A DNA stretch of 64,000 bases from Anagrus nilaparvatae. Taxonomy: Eukaryota; Arthropoda; Insecta; Hymenoptera; Mymaridae. Location of the stretch: assembly GCA_022575985.1 (NCBI GenBank), contig JAKSXM010000247.1, positions 8,765,501-8,829,500 on the forward strand. The letters are read 5' to 3'. Both the position numbers and the translations under genes were made by a program. Of this stretch, positions 1 through 9,725 are shown piece by piece. Below the pieces are notes generated by a model, which was given only the letters and a program-made list of their open reading frames with translations, was not told where the DNA came from and searched no databases. Positions within the stretch are counted from its first letter, which is position 1, and every line of letters begins with the position of its first letter.

Positions 1-125
1 GGATTAGTCATTGGGTACTGCTCGCTGATGATCCACAGGTCAGCCTTGATCTCCCTCTGAGTTTGATACATGAGCTGGTTTGCGATCCAGCTTCTGTGCA
101 TATTTCCTTGGACAACCCTGATCAT
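1..125 (-). CDS. LINE-0 ORF2, N-terminal fragment of APE endonuclease domain (partial)
   Basis: A start codon at 125-123 opens a frame that stays open to the window edge (41 codons). The residues fit the start of an apurinic-like endonuclease: an early Asn (QGNMHRSW) and then WIISEQY, where the Glu is the expected metal-binding residue. The ATG overlaps the ORF1 stop TGA (124-122) in an ATGA arrangement, which supports both frames. In the plus copy B this N-terminal segment is missing. The rest of ORF2 lies outside the window, so its integrity cannot be judged. Confidence 0.75.
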   Translation of the reverse strand, partial: MIRVVQGNMHRSWIANQLMYQTQREIKADLWIISEQYPMTN

Positions 126-1564
126 TTTGTGATCGCTTTTTTGAACTCAGCGCACTTCCTAGAACCCGGAAAGTGCTTGAGTTCGTTTCCCTTCATTTTA
201 GCAGCTTTGCAGAGGAAGCATCGCAGCTTTCCTGTGCATTCGTCTGCCTTGTGGTTTTCCAGTCCACATTTAAAGCAAAGTTTGCTTCTATCGGGCCCCT
301 TGCAATTTCCTGCAATATGCCCGTAGGCTAAGCATCTGAAGCATCTAAGTGGGGTAGACTGCAGTCTTACTCTACAGTTCCCCAGGCCTAGCTTAATGCT
401 ACCTTTTTTGATCAGCTTAAACGCAGCCTTTTCGTCCATCTCTATGGTCGCTAATCTCTGCTCCCGAATATTAGGCTGAGATAGCTTTACCTGAATCGGT
501 CCGGTTTCTTTAAAGGCAGCTTTCAGGGCTGCCTCTACTTCTTCTTTCGTGGTAAGGCAGTTGATGTTCCGAATCTGGAGGTTCCGACGTGGCGTCAAAC
601 ATGCGACGTTCACGTTCTCCCCCATTGTTGCCTTGACTGCCTCGAAAAGAGCTGTTTGCCCTTCTGTTTTTCCTTTCATCTCGATCAATACGTTACCGGC
701 TTGTTACGCTTTCCCTTCTGGTAGCTTAATTGCGACTGCCTTGTCTCTAGCTCTAGGAAGCTTCGCTTTCCCCTTGGCGTTCCCTTTCTTCTTTTCTTTT
801 TTTTTTCCTCGTCTTTTTCTCTCTCTGCCTTTTTCCTTTTCTTTCTCCTGTTCCTTCGGCCAGTGTAATCTTGGAATTCCTCGTTGTCCCCGAGAGGAGT
901 CCCGGTAGGTTCCGGCGTCTTGTCTCCATTTCCTTCCGTTTCCGTCACTGTTTCGTTTCTTACCAACGAAACAGTAAGTCCAGGATACGTTGGCGGCTTG
1001 TTAAACCTGCCAGCTGAGAGTTGTTTTGCCGCGGATGCAGCAGAATTGGCTTTCTGTGCTGAATTTTTTGGGCTACTCCCGCTCGCAGGCTTCTTTGAGG
1101 GAGTCTGCTTTCCTGTCTCATTTCCCTCTTCCGAATTTTCTCGAAACCTTTTCTTTGTATTTTGAGCAGCTTTAGATTGCTCAGTAATATACTGCTTTAA
1201 CTCGGTTTCGATAGAAAGGACTTCTCGAACTTGCATGCCTTTAATTGTCGTCAGTTTGTTTAGATTATTCTTTATCAGCCTAACACCGTCTTGGATTACC
1301 ATCGAAATGTTAGTCTGCTTTTTAATCTTTTCCTCCATCTGTGCAACGTGAGATAGCATCTCTTCATATATTTTATCGATTGTCACATGACATCGATTCA
1401 ACTGCGTGATGTTTTTGCCAATTGAAGTACTGGCAAAAGTCGCCTGGACCATATCATTTTGTTTATTTTTCATCTATGATTTCACAGTCCATGTCCTGTG
1501 TAGAACGATCTTCACCATTCTTCTTATTTTCATTACCGCTTTTGTATGTATTTTTTTCAGACAT
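122..1564 (-). pseudogene. LINE-0 ORF1 (Gag-like nucleic acid-binding protein), two frameshifts
   Basis: ORF1 of this LINE class binds element RNA to form the ribonucleoprotein particle. The reading probably starts at ATG 1564-1562 (MSEKNTYKSG) rather than at the later ATG 1473. An upstream frame of about 30 codons ends in an A-run near 1470, where a one-base loss would explain the shift. The first long block (1473-685) is charged, with a coiled-coil-like stretch and a Lys/Arg-rich tract. A second frameshift lies near 690-700. The last block (688-122) carries three tandem Cys-rich knuckles (CFRCLAYGHIAGNC, then CFKCGLENHKADEC, then a CFLC start). The stop overlaps the ORF2 start. Translation as one protein is not possible in this copy. 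Confidence 0.75.
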
Positions 1565-2664
1565 TTTCAAATCATTTAGGATTCATCACTCCATGTGCAA
1601 CGGCCTCCTTCGACCCCTCACATTCTGGGCAGCTGACATGCAGACTGGTTGCATCACAGAGGATATAGCTGACGGCATGTACTTGCACTACCTTGCTCCC
1701 CCCATTCCTCCGAGAATAAAAGCATAATTCGCTTCGGAAATTTAGAGTCCTCCAGCAGCTTGGGTACATACCGGCAACATCGCCAAGCCGTTAATGATGG
1801 GCTCCGGCTGCAGAGAACCCCACCTCCCGTCTTGCGTCAGCAAAGGCCAAAGATGGTTCAGGTTGCTCGGCACGCAACCAGACAGCTCGCTTCCCCATCC
1901 AGGATCCTCTTTTGGCACTCACGGGTCGCGCCGCACGGCATACTGTCCATACCGTGCATGTGTGTAGACAAACACATTTAGTTGTGTTTGTAAACACACA
2001 TGTCCCGCATGGGCAGACACACGGCGGAGGATTTTAGAGTTTCCTCAAAACACAGCTAGAGTTCCTTGGGTTCGCCACGCCCATCCAGAAAGGCCGAAGT
2101 CTTCCTGGCCCCGAGGTTTACCTTCACACATTACTAAACCAGAAAGTAATAACCACGAGTCATAGTTTAGCGGAGCCCGCAACTAGCCTTTAAAAGGCTG
2201 CGTCGCTGTGCTCAAGGTGGAAATCTCCCATGCTAAGAGCCATATACCTAAGGCCTAAGGCGACCCCGCATATGGCTTAAATCGCACTTAAATTTGGAGA
2301 AGACCTTGGAGCCCCTTTTGGTGTGCCGTTTCTTCAGAGATACTTATGGATAGCAGTCTGCGGCACTCCATTAAGGATGCACAGAGGAAAAGCAAGGCAT
2401 AAACCCGGTTTATAGGGCAGCCTCAGTTATTCCAGAAAGCGATAAGCTGTCTGCGGCATACTTAATGAAAGTGCATTGTGGTACAGCAGTATGCGTGTAC
2501 CACAGTGAAGAGCAAGGCATGGGACCCGTTTATAGGGCAGCCTCAGTTGTTCCAGAATGCTATGTCCTGTATCTCTGATTCCAGTTCAACCTTGGAAAGG
2601 TGGCCTGAACTACCTTCCTCCTTCCTCAGCCTTATGAGGCGCCGGGCTTAGGACCGGTATAGCG

Positions 2665-2668
<4 letters not shown>
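1565..2668 (-). other. LINE-0 5' UTR with repeated CTATAAA/ACTGAGGCTGC units
   Basis: This untranslated leader is GC-richer than the surrounding DNA. On the plus strand two units with CAGCCTCAGTT-TTCCAGAA recur near 2425 and 2540, each preceded by GTTTATAGGG. The same units occur inverted in the leader of copy B. LINE leaders often contain an internal promoter, and repeated monomers there are known in other LINEs. That function is inferred here. Confidence 0.55.
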
Positions 2669-2708
<40 letters not shown>

Positions 2709-2709
2709 T
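2669..2709. repeat. (TAA)n microsatellite between LINE-0 and LINE copy A
   Basis: About 13 perfect TAA units. The 5' end of the minus-strand LINE-0 abuts it on the left, and the truncated 5' end of copy A on the right. Confidence 0.95.
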
Positions 2710-4226
2710 ATGGGGCTCCGGGCAAGGCTCAGAAAGGCAATCGAGGAGGGCGGTGGTCTCTCCGAGGAGCAGCATGGTTTTCGTGAAGGGCGTTCCACGA
2801 TAGACGCCATCCGGCGCGTCGTGGATACCGTAGAGGCTGAGAGAAAAAGGGGGCCTGCAAACTGCAGGGACGTCTTGCTGGTAACGCTGGACGTCAAAAA
2901 CGCTTTTAACTCGGCCAGGTGGGATGACATGATCCGGTCTCTCGAGTACGATTTCCAGATACCTAGGTATCTGGGTAACGTACTAAAGGACTACCTGCGG
3001 GACCGGAGACTGCTCTACGACACGCTCGATGGCAGGCGTGAAAGGGTGTTAAGTGCAGGCATCGCGCAAGGTTCGGTTCTCGGACTGGACCTGTGGAATG
3101 CCTTTTACGATGGCTTGTTGCGCGTCTACCTCCCGGAAGGAGTTTCCCTGATCGGGTACGCCGACGATGTGGCCCTGACCATAACGGGCAGGGACATTGA
3201 AGTGACCCAGGAGAGGTTGAATCTAGTCATGAGACGGATCAACCTCTGGATGGGCGAGCACGGGCTCCAGCTTGCGATCCCAAAAACGGAGATCGTATTG
3301 CTGACCCGTCGAAGGGTTCCCACCGATTTCGAAGTAATTATCAACGACGGCGGAAACCCTCACACGATCCGAACCAGAACATCGGTGAAATACCTGGGAG
3401 TTCAGCTTGATAACAAGCTGACCTTCTGGGAGCAATTGCAGGGGTCGTGTGAAAGGGCAGCATCGGTCGCATCCTCCCTGTCAAGGCTCATGGCCAACAT
3501 CGGGGGACCCAAACCAGGGAAGCGAAGGCTCCTGATGTCAGTCGTCAACTCTGTCCTGCTCTACGGATCAGAAGTCTGGGCGAAGACCACGGAAACTGCC
3601 AAGTACAGACATAAAATATCGTCTGTACAGAGGCAAGCATCACTGAGGATCGCCTGCGCATACCAGACGGTATCCCTAGAGGCGATCCAGGTCGTGGCTT
3701 CGGTAATACCCATCGACCTGCTAGCGCTGGAGCGGAAATACATTTACGATAGTGTAGATGAATTTCCATCTACGAAAGCGTGGAGGACCGCGAAGTGGCA
3801 ACCACTCGCGCCCACTTCAGATCTATGGAAGCCTGGCAGGAACGATGGGAAAACAACGAAAAGGATAATACTCGATGGACACGCACACTGATTCCAGATG
3901 TGCAGGCATGGATGGGACGACAGCATGGGGAGTTGGATTTCTACCTTACCCAATTCTTGACCGGGCACGGGTATTTCCGTGTCATGTTAAAACACTGGCA
4001 TAAGGTGGCAACAAAGGAGTGCTTGCACTGTCCGAGCGTGGATGATACAGTGGAGCACACATTCTTCGAATGTGTTCGCTACTCAGGGGGGCGCCCGCCC
4101 TTCCCGATTTGGAGGCCGGAGACGGTGGTCCCGGAAATGCTGCGGAGTTCCGAAAACTGGAACAAAGTAGCAGAGTACGTAAGGACCACTTTGTTGCAGA
4201 AGAAGGAGGAGGGCTTTCTATCGTAG
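2710..4226 (+). pseudogene. LINE copy A ORF2: reverse transcriptase and C-terminal zinc knuckle
   Basis: The frame from 2710 holds the RT palm. A catalytic Asp lies in LLVTLDVKNAF (about residue 61), the motif AGIAQGSVLG follows, and the active-site box YADD is at about residues 150-153. Thumb and connection follow. An insertion of about 26 nt at 3758-3783 shifts the frame. The protein continues from about 3780 with QFLTGHGYFR and a CCHC knuckle (CLHCPSVDDTVEHTFFEC, C-X2-C-X8-H-X4-C), ending at TAG 4226. The endonuclease part is absent because of 5' truncation. Catalytic residues survive, but the frameshift makes it a pseudogene. Confidence 0.88.
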
Positions 4227-4284
4227 AGAGCTCTCCTTCCCCTAGGCAGGGGGGAAGGCAGCGGCCAGCTGCCTAGGCTGCGCG

Positions 4285-4473
4285 TCCCAAACTGAAGTGA
4301 TACCTGAAAAGGGAGTTCCGGTTTGGGACAAACAAGCGCGGGGGGTTTAAAGTGTGTTTATCCAGTAAGAATCTGGGGCGTAGCCGGCGACCGCGGTCGC
4401 CGGTGGTCTCCCAGTTGTACACTTTGTACAACTGGGCGGTCATGAAAATTTGCGGGTCTTTAAGGCCCGCAAA
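4285..4473 (+). promoter_or_regulatory. Chain of four hairpins in the 3' UTR of LINE copy A
   Basis: Four inverted repeats follow one another. TCCCAAAC (4285-4292) pairs with GTTTGGGA (4321-4328). CCGGCGACCGCGGTCGCCGG (4384-4403) is a perfect palindrome. CCCAGTTGTAC (4410-4420) pairs with GTACAACTGGG (4426-4436). TTTGCGGG (4449-4456) pairs with CCCGCAAA (4466-4473). Equivalent structures recur in B, C and D with compensating changes. In related LINEs 3' UTR RNA structure is what the RT recognises to start reverse transcription; that role is inferred. Confidence 0.7.
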
Positions 4474-4508
4474 CACTCCATGGCTGATGTAAGATTCACA
4501 TATTTCCC

Positions 4509-4540
<32 letters not shown>

Positions 4541-4592
<52 letters not shown>
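4541..4592. repeat. (AAT)n microsatellite between LINE copies A and B
   Basis: About 17 AAT units directly after the poly(A) of copy A and directly before the 5' end of copy B. Confidence 0.95.
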
Positions 4593-4594
<2 letters not shown>

Positions 4595-4708
4595 TCCGCT
4601 AAACCGGTCCCAAGCCCGGAGCCTCATAAGGCTGAGGAAGGAGGAGGGTGGTTCAGCCCGCCTTTTTTTTGAAGGTTGAACTAGAATCAAGGATTTAGGA
4701 TATAGCTC

Positions 4709-5250
4709 TCTGGAACAACTGAGGCTGCTCTATAAATCGGGTCTCATGCCTTGCATTTCTCTAGGGACATGCTCTATGCTGTACCCCATGCGTCCATGTT
4801 AAGAATGCCGCAGACTGCTCATGGTTACGCTATAAGCGGTTCTGGAATAACTGAGGCTGCCCTATAAACCGGGTTTTATGCCTTGTCTTTCCCTCGAACA
4901 TTCTTGACAAGCATGCAGCCACAGACTGCTATCCTAAACTATCCTTGAGGAAGAGGCACACTAAAGGGGCTCCAAGGTTTTCTCCAATCTAAGTGCGATT
5001 TAAGCCACATACAGGGTTGCCTTAGACCTGACGTATTGGCTCCTAGCATGGGAGAATTCTACCTCGAGCACAGCGACGTAACCGGACACAGGTAGTTGCG
5101 AGTCCCGCTAAATCATGACTCCAGGTTAGTTTCTTCTGGTTTAGTAATGTGTGAAGGTACGGCCAGAATACTCCGCAACACTAGACAAGCTCTCTGAGAA
5201 CATCTAGGCCGCCCTTATAAACAGGGCTCTGTGCCTTCGCTTCTTAATTA
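4709..5250 (+). repeat. Repeated units in the 5' UTR of LINE copy B
   Basis: The motif TCTGGAA-AACTGAGGCTGC followed by CTATAAA-CGGG and ATGCCTTG occurs at 4709 and 4841 (132 nt apart), with a degenerate third unit near 5192. Each is followed by a GCCGCAGACTGCT-like or CCACAGACTGCT-like block. LINE-0 has the same units. Such leader monomers may carry the internal promoter (inference). Confidence 0.6.
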
Positions 5251-6082
5251 GGTACTTGTACCATCGTGCACTTAAGTAAGTGCCGCAGAAAGCCGTCATG
5301 TGTTCCCGAGGGTTCTGGCTGGGGGCATTATTCTGGAATGAACTTATGGGGGGTCTTTGGATCATTCAGACGCGACTTCCAGATTAGTTCTCCCCCTGTC
5401 TCTCGACGGGCTAGAATATCGCGAGATGGTAAGCAACCATAGTGGTAAAAATCCACCACATTGTCACCCGGCCCACACGACGGGTCAAGAATGACCGTGT
5501 GATGCTAGACAGACATGGAGCGAAGGCGAATATCCTCCCATCTGCAGGACTGACATTGATCAACCCCCCGGGACCGGCACCCAGGGTGTTGATCGTTGAA
5601 AGACCGAACACCAATCCCACTAATTACAACTTTTTTCTTTTAAATTCTATTTACAGGTACACCAACAATAGTTCTTTTTACAGGATAAGAAACCAAGCGG
5701 CGTGATGCTGCCGATCATCGTTGCTCGCGGTGGTCGGCCCTCCGGATTGGGATGGCAACCTCCGTAGAGGGTACAGGTCAAAAACTGGGAACTGCACCTC
5801 CAGGCCGCCGGATAGTACAGGAGCCCGGAGCTGTCTAGCTAACTGGTCTGGCTGCTCTATCAGCCGGCGAATAATCTCGTTTTCCGTAGTAGTGCCGGGT
5901 AGCGCCCGGGCAGGGCCCTGCTGCGGGGAGCGGGGGGCTTTCCACAAGGCCACTACGCTAGGGGACACCCAGTTCGGGGGGCCGACCATTGCGAGACCAC
6001 CGCGATGACTGGCTGTATCATGTCCCGCATTCAACTACACAAGACAGAACAGGTTAGAAGGAGAAAACTTTTTTTTAAAATA

Positions 6083-6565
6083 ATGATGAAGCAAAACAAT
6101 AATGAACAGGTTCAAAGCGTGCAGGGACCGCAAATGAACAACAACCAACAGGGCCCCCTACCCCTAACAAACTCAAACGAAGCTGGCCCAGTAGAACAAA
6201 TGAGGCTGGATAAGCTCAAAGTGACGCCTAGATGGAGCACTCGATTATCTAGGCTCATGGAAAATGATGGTATGCAGGATATTCTTGCAAAATATAGCGA
6301 TGTCCAACAAGCCTTCAAAGAAACCCAGGCAGCTAAAGGTCTGGATACTGTAAAAGAAGGCTTTATTGCTGAAAAGGGATATTACGGCAAACTTCTGGAG
6401 GCCATAATCGAAATGGAGTATCATTTCGGCTATGTTCAGAAGAACGCGAGCATGGTGATAAAGAATGGAGTCCGAAAGTTTGCCAGCGTAGTAGAACAGC
6501 TGGTATTGATTAAGGAGCAGCAAACTAAAGCTGAGATGATAAAGATTCAAATATCCTTTTACTAA
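6083..6565 (+). pseudogene. LINE copy B ORF1, N-terminal part only
   Basis: An open frame starts upstream at 6005, but the Met pair at about 6083 (MMKQNNNEQ) fits the ORF1 start of LINE-0 (MKNKQNDMVQ) better. The protein is Asn/Gln-rich at first. It then has a helical segment (YYGKLLEAIIEMEYHFGYVQ, then MVIKNGVRKF) that resembles the LINE-0 segment containing MVIQDGVRLIKNN. It stops at 6565. No zinc knuckle follows. The C-terminal half of ORF1 and the first part of ORF2 have been lost by one deletion, so this is a truncated remnant. Confidence 0.65.
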
Positions 6566-6582
6566 GCGAGCAATCATACAAC

Positions 6583-9438
6583 ATGAACCACAAATACTGG
6601 CTAACCGATGACACTGGCTGCTGCGCCATATGGCTCCGGGGTAGAGCCCAAACGACCTTGACCAAAAAAGGGAAAGGCAATTGCCACGTTTGGGTCACGT
6701 GCTGGGAGACAACTTATATATGTTGCTACCTCTCCCCAAACGATAGCTCGGAAGTGCTGGCTACAAAACTGGCCAGAATTGAGAACACGGTTCGGACGGT
6801 AACTGGAAGCGTTATCCTTGCTGGAGACTTTAACGCTAGGTCCTTAGAATGGGGCATGCCGACGACCAATCCTAGGGGACAGCAGGTACTAGAAATGGCC
6901 ACTAGATGCAAACTAGTGGTCCAGAATAGAGGAAACCGGCCCACCTACGAGAGGGCAGGTTGGGGTGCCTCTATCCCAGACATAACCTTTGCAACAGAAG
7001 GTGCGTCTGGGAGAATCGGCGAATGGACGGTGATGGATGGTTACAATGGTAGCGACCATCATTACATCACCTTCCGGGTGCTTGAGGGAACCTCCCAACG
7101 GCCTCCGTACAAGAGGCGTCCCTTGGGTTGGAATGTACCAAAGATGGACGAGGACAAGTTCGAAGAGTATCTTCGAATGGAGTCGTCGTCCGTCCCCGCT
7201 TGGCATGGAGAGGCTACAGGTCCCCGCGAGGCTGAAATCTTAGTCAAGAAAGTAACGTCTCTACTGCGAGGGGCGTGTGACGCCTCTATGCCTCGTCGAA
7301 GGCCCTGGAAAGGGAGAAAGCCAGTTTACTGGTGGACTTCCGAAATAGCGGAGCTCCGCAAGGAGTGCCACAGGACGCGACGAAGGGCGCAGAGAGCACG
7401 GGACAGGCCCGAAGCTGCTGCACTTTCCAAGGAACATAAGGATGCTAAGCACCGGCTGGCCAAAGCTATCCGTCAAAGCAAAGCTCGATGCCTGCGTTCA
7501 TTACGCGAGGATGTAAACAAAGACCCCTGGGGTCTTGGTTACAAAGTCGTAATGGGCAAGTTGAACCGGGGGTCTGACAACATGATGGACGCAGTATCGA
7601 CCGAACGAATCATCGGCGCTCTCTTCCCTGAGCAGCCCATCCGGGAAAACCCGGTAGCGGCGATACCCAGAGAGGAAGTGCCGTTATTCAGCGAGGACGA
7701 GATGGTGAAGGCCATCAAGGCCATGAAAAATGGCAAGGCGCCGGGGCCGGACGGGATACCTGCGGAAGTGCTCAAACCAGCGGTCAAAATAATCCCTGGT
7801 ATCCTGTTAAGCATGTTCAATGCATGTTTCCAAAGCAGTAGAAGGTGGCACGTCTCGTGCTCTTGAACAAGGGTAAAGGTGGAGCCCCGGACTCTCCATC
7901 ATCTTACAGACCCTTGTGCATGTTAAACACCATCGGAAAGGTGATGGAGAGCATGCTCCGGGCAAGGTTGAGAAGAGCTATCGAGGAGGGCGGTGGCCTT
8001 TCCGAGGAGCAGTATGGATTTCGTGAGGGGCATTCCACGATAGACGCCATCCGGCGTGTCGTGGATACCGTAGAGGCTGAGAGGGAAAAGCGGCCTGCAA
8101 TTCGCAAAGACGTCCTTCTTGTAACGCTGGACGTCAAAAACGCTTTCAATTCGGCCAGGTGGGATGACATGATCCGGTCTCTCGAGTACGATTTCCGGAT
8201 ACCCAGGTATCTGGGTAACGTAATAAAGGACTACCTACGGGACCGCAGACTGCTCTACGACACGCTCGATGGCAGGCGACAGAGGGTTCTGAGTGCGGGC
8301 ATTGCCCAAGGTTCGGTTCTCGGACCGGACCTGTGGAATGCCTTTTACGATGGCCTGTTGCGCGTTCACCTCCCGGAAGGAGCTTCTCTGATCGGGTACG
8401 CGGACGACGTGGCTCTGACTATCACTGGCAGGGACATGCAGGTAACCCAGGAGAGGTTGAATCATGAGACAGATCAATCTCTGGATGGGCGAGCACGGGC
8501 TCCAGCTCGCGATCCCAAAAACGGAGATCGTACTGCTGACCCGTCGAACAACAATTTCCACGGACATCGATGTAAATGTCGATGATGGTGGAAACCCTCA
8601 CACGATCCAAGCCAAGACATCGGTTAAGTACCTGGGAGTTCTGCTTGATAACAAGCTGAACTTCTGGGAACAATTTCAGAGGTCGAGTGAGAAGGCCGCG
8701 TCGATCGCATCCTCCTTGTCAAGGCTCATGGCCAACATAGGAGGGCCCAAACCCGGGAAGCGAAGATTGTTGATGTCCGTTGTCAACTCTGTCCTGCTTT
8801 ATGGATCTGAGATCTGGGCGGATATCACCAAATTTGCCAAGTACAGACATAAAATATCGTCTGTGCAGCGGCAAGCGGCCCTGAGGATCGCCTGCGCATA
8901 CCATACGGTATCGCTTGAGGCGATCCAGGTTGTAGCATCGGTCATACCCATCGACCTGCTAGCGTTGGAGCGGAAATACATTTACGATAGTGTAGAGGAC
9001 CGCGAAGTGGCATCCACTCGCGCCCGCTCCAGCTCTATGGAAAAATGGCAGGAACGGTGGAAAAAGGAGGAAGAGGAAAATGCCCGATGGACCCGCAGAC
9101 TGATTTCAGATCTGCAGGCATGGACTGGACGACAACATGGGGAGGTGGATTTTTACCTCACCCAATTTTTAACTGGACACGGGTACTTCCGTGTCATGTT
9201 AAAACATTGGCACAAGGTGGCAACAGAGGAGTGCTTGCACTGCCCTGGCGTGAAGGATACGGTGGAGCACACTTTCTTCGGATGTGTGCGCTACGTGGAA
9301 GGGCGCCCGCCCTTCCCGATTTGGAGGCCAGAGAAGGTGGTCCCGGAAATGCTACGGAGTTCTGAAAATTGGAACAAAGTATCAGAGTACGTAAGGGCCA
9401 CCTTGTTGAAGAAAAAGGAGGAGGGCTTTCTATCGTAG
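6583..9438 (+). pseudogene. LINE copy B ORF2: APE endonuclease, reverse transcriptase, CCHC; several frameshifts
   Basis: The first block (6583-7866) is endonuclease without its N-terminus: LAGDFNARSLEWG, PDITF and the catalytic GSDHHYITF are present, the early Asn and Glu motifs are not. The RT fingers follow (GKAPGPDGIPAEVLK). Near 7828-7848 a short deletion shifts the frame and an expected Trp codon is TAG. The palm (7845-8463) has LLVTLDVKNAF, AGIAQGSVLG and the YADD box. Near 8464 a 5-nt loss relative to copy A shifts the frame again. The last block (8464-9438) carries thumb and an intact knuckle CLHCPGVKDTVEHTFFGC. Ends at TAG. Confidence 0.9.
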
Positions 9439-9680
9439 ATTGCTCTCCTGTCACTAGGCTGGGGGAAGGCATCGGCCAGTTGCCTAGGCTGCGCGTCCCA
9501 AACTGAAGTTATACCTGAAAAGGGAGTTCCGGTTTGGGGCAAACAAGCGCCGGGGGGTTTATAGTGTGTTTATCCACTAAGAATCTGGGGCGTAGCCGGC
9601 GACCGCGTTCATAAACACTCCATGGCTGATGTAAGATTCACAAGATTCCCCTGACAAAAAAAAAAAAAAAAAAAAAAAAA

Positions 9681-9724
<44 letters not shown>
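9681..9724. repeat. (AAT)n microsatellite between LINE copies B and E
   Basis: About 15 AAT units. The poly(A) of B adjoins on the left. On the right a T-run is the poly(A) tail of the minus-strand copy E. Confidence 0.95.

Positions 9725-9725
<1 letters not shown>

Larger units (their letters stand above)
1..2668 (-). mobile_element. LINE-0: R1-clade-like non-LTR retrotransposon, minus strand, cut by left edge
   Basis: Read on the minus strand this element has a 5' UTR (2668 to 1565), an ORF1 with zinc knuckles, and the first codons of an endonuclease-reverse transcriptase ORF2 that runs off the window. Its 5' end, just after the (TAA)n tract, starts ACTCCGCT followed by CGGTCC. It matches the 5' end of LINE copy B at 4593 in the opposite orientation. 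The 5' UTR (2668-1565) shares with B the motif TCTGGAA-AACTGAGGCTGC and a CTATAAA-CGGG stretch. Assignment to an R1-like group is an inference from the related ORF2 copies, which have an APE endonuclease, RT and C-terminal CCHC but no visible RNase H. Confidence 0.8.
2710..4542 (+). mobile_element. LINE copy A: 5'-truncated R1-clade-like retrotransposon
   Basis: The copy starts inside the RT fingers of ORF2, directly after (TAA)n, and ends with a 3' UTR and about 30 A before an AAT tract. It is close in sequence to copies B and C. Truncation at the 5' end and a poly(A) end are usual for target-primed reverse transcription. No target duplication can be seen because both ends lie in microsatellite DNA. 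Confidence 0.9.
4593..9680 (+). mobile_element. LINE copy B: near full-length R1-clade-like retrotransposon with internal deletion
   Basis: The element runs from a 5' end (ACTCCGCTAAACCGG) shared with LINE-0, through a long 5' UTR (4593-6082), a shortened ORF1, an ORF2 with endonuclease, RT and zinc knuckle, a 3' UTR, and poly(A) (9657-9680). It is the most complete copy here but is inactive. ORF1 is joined to the middle of the endonuclease, and ORF2 has two further frameshifts and a nonsense codon. The 3' UTR keeps hairpin 1 (9496-9539) but a deletion near 9603 removed hairpins 2-4. Confidence 0.9.

Noticed and set aside
2710..2930. Minus-strand frames over the LINE RT regions (for example 2610-2930, 7904-8170, 54442-54687)
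   Set aside because: Shadows of the plus-strand RT; the similar antisense peptides only mirror the conserved RT.
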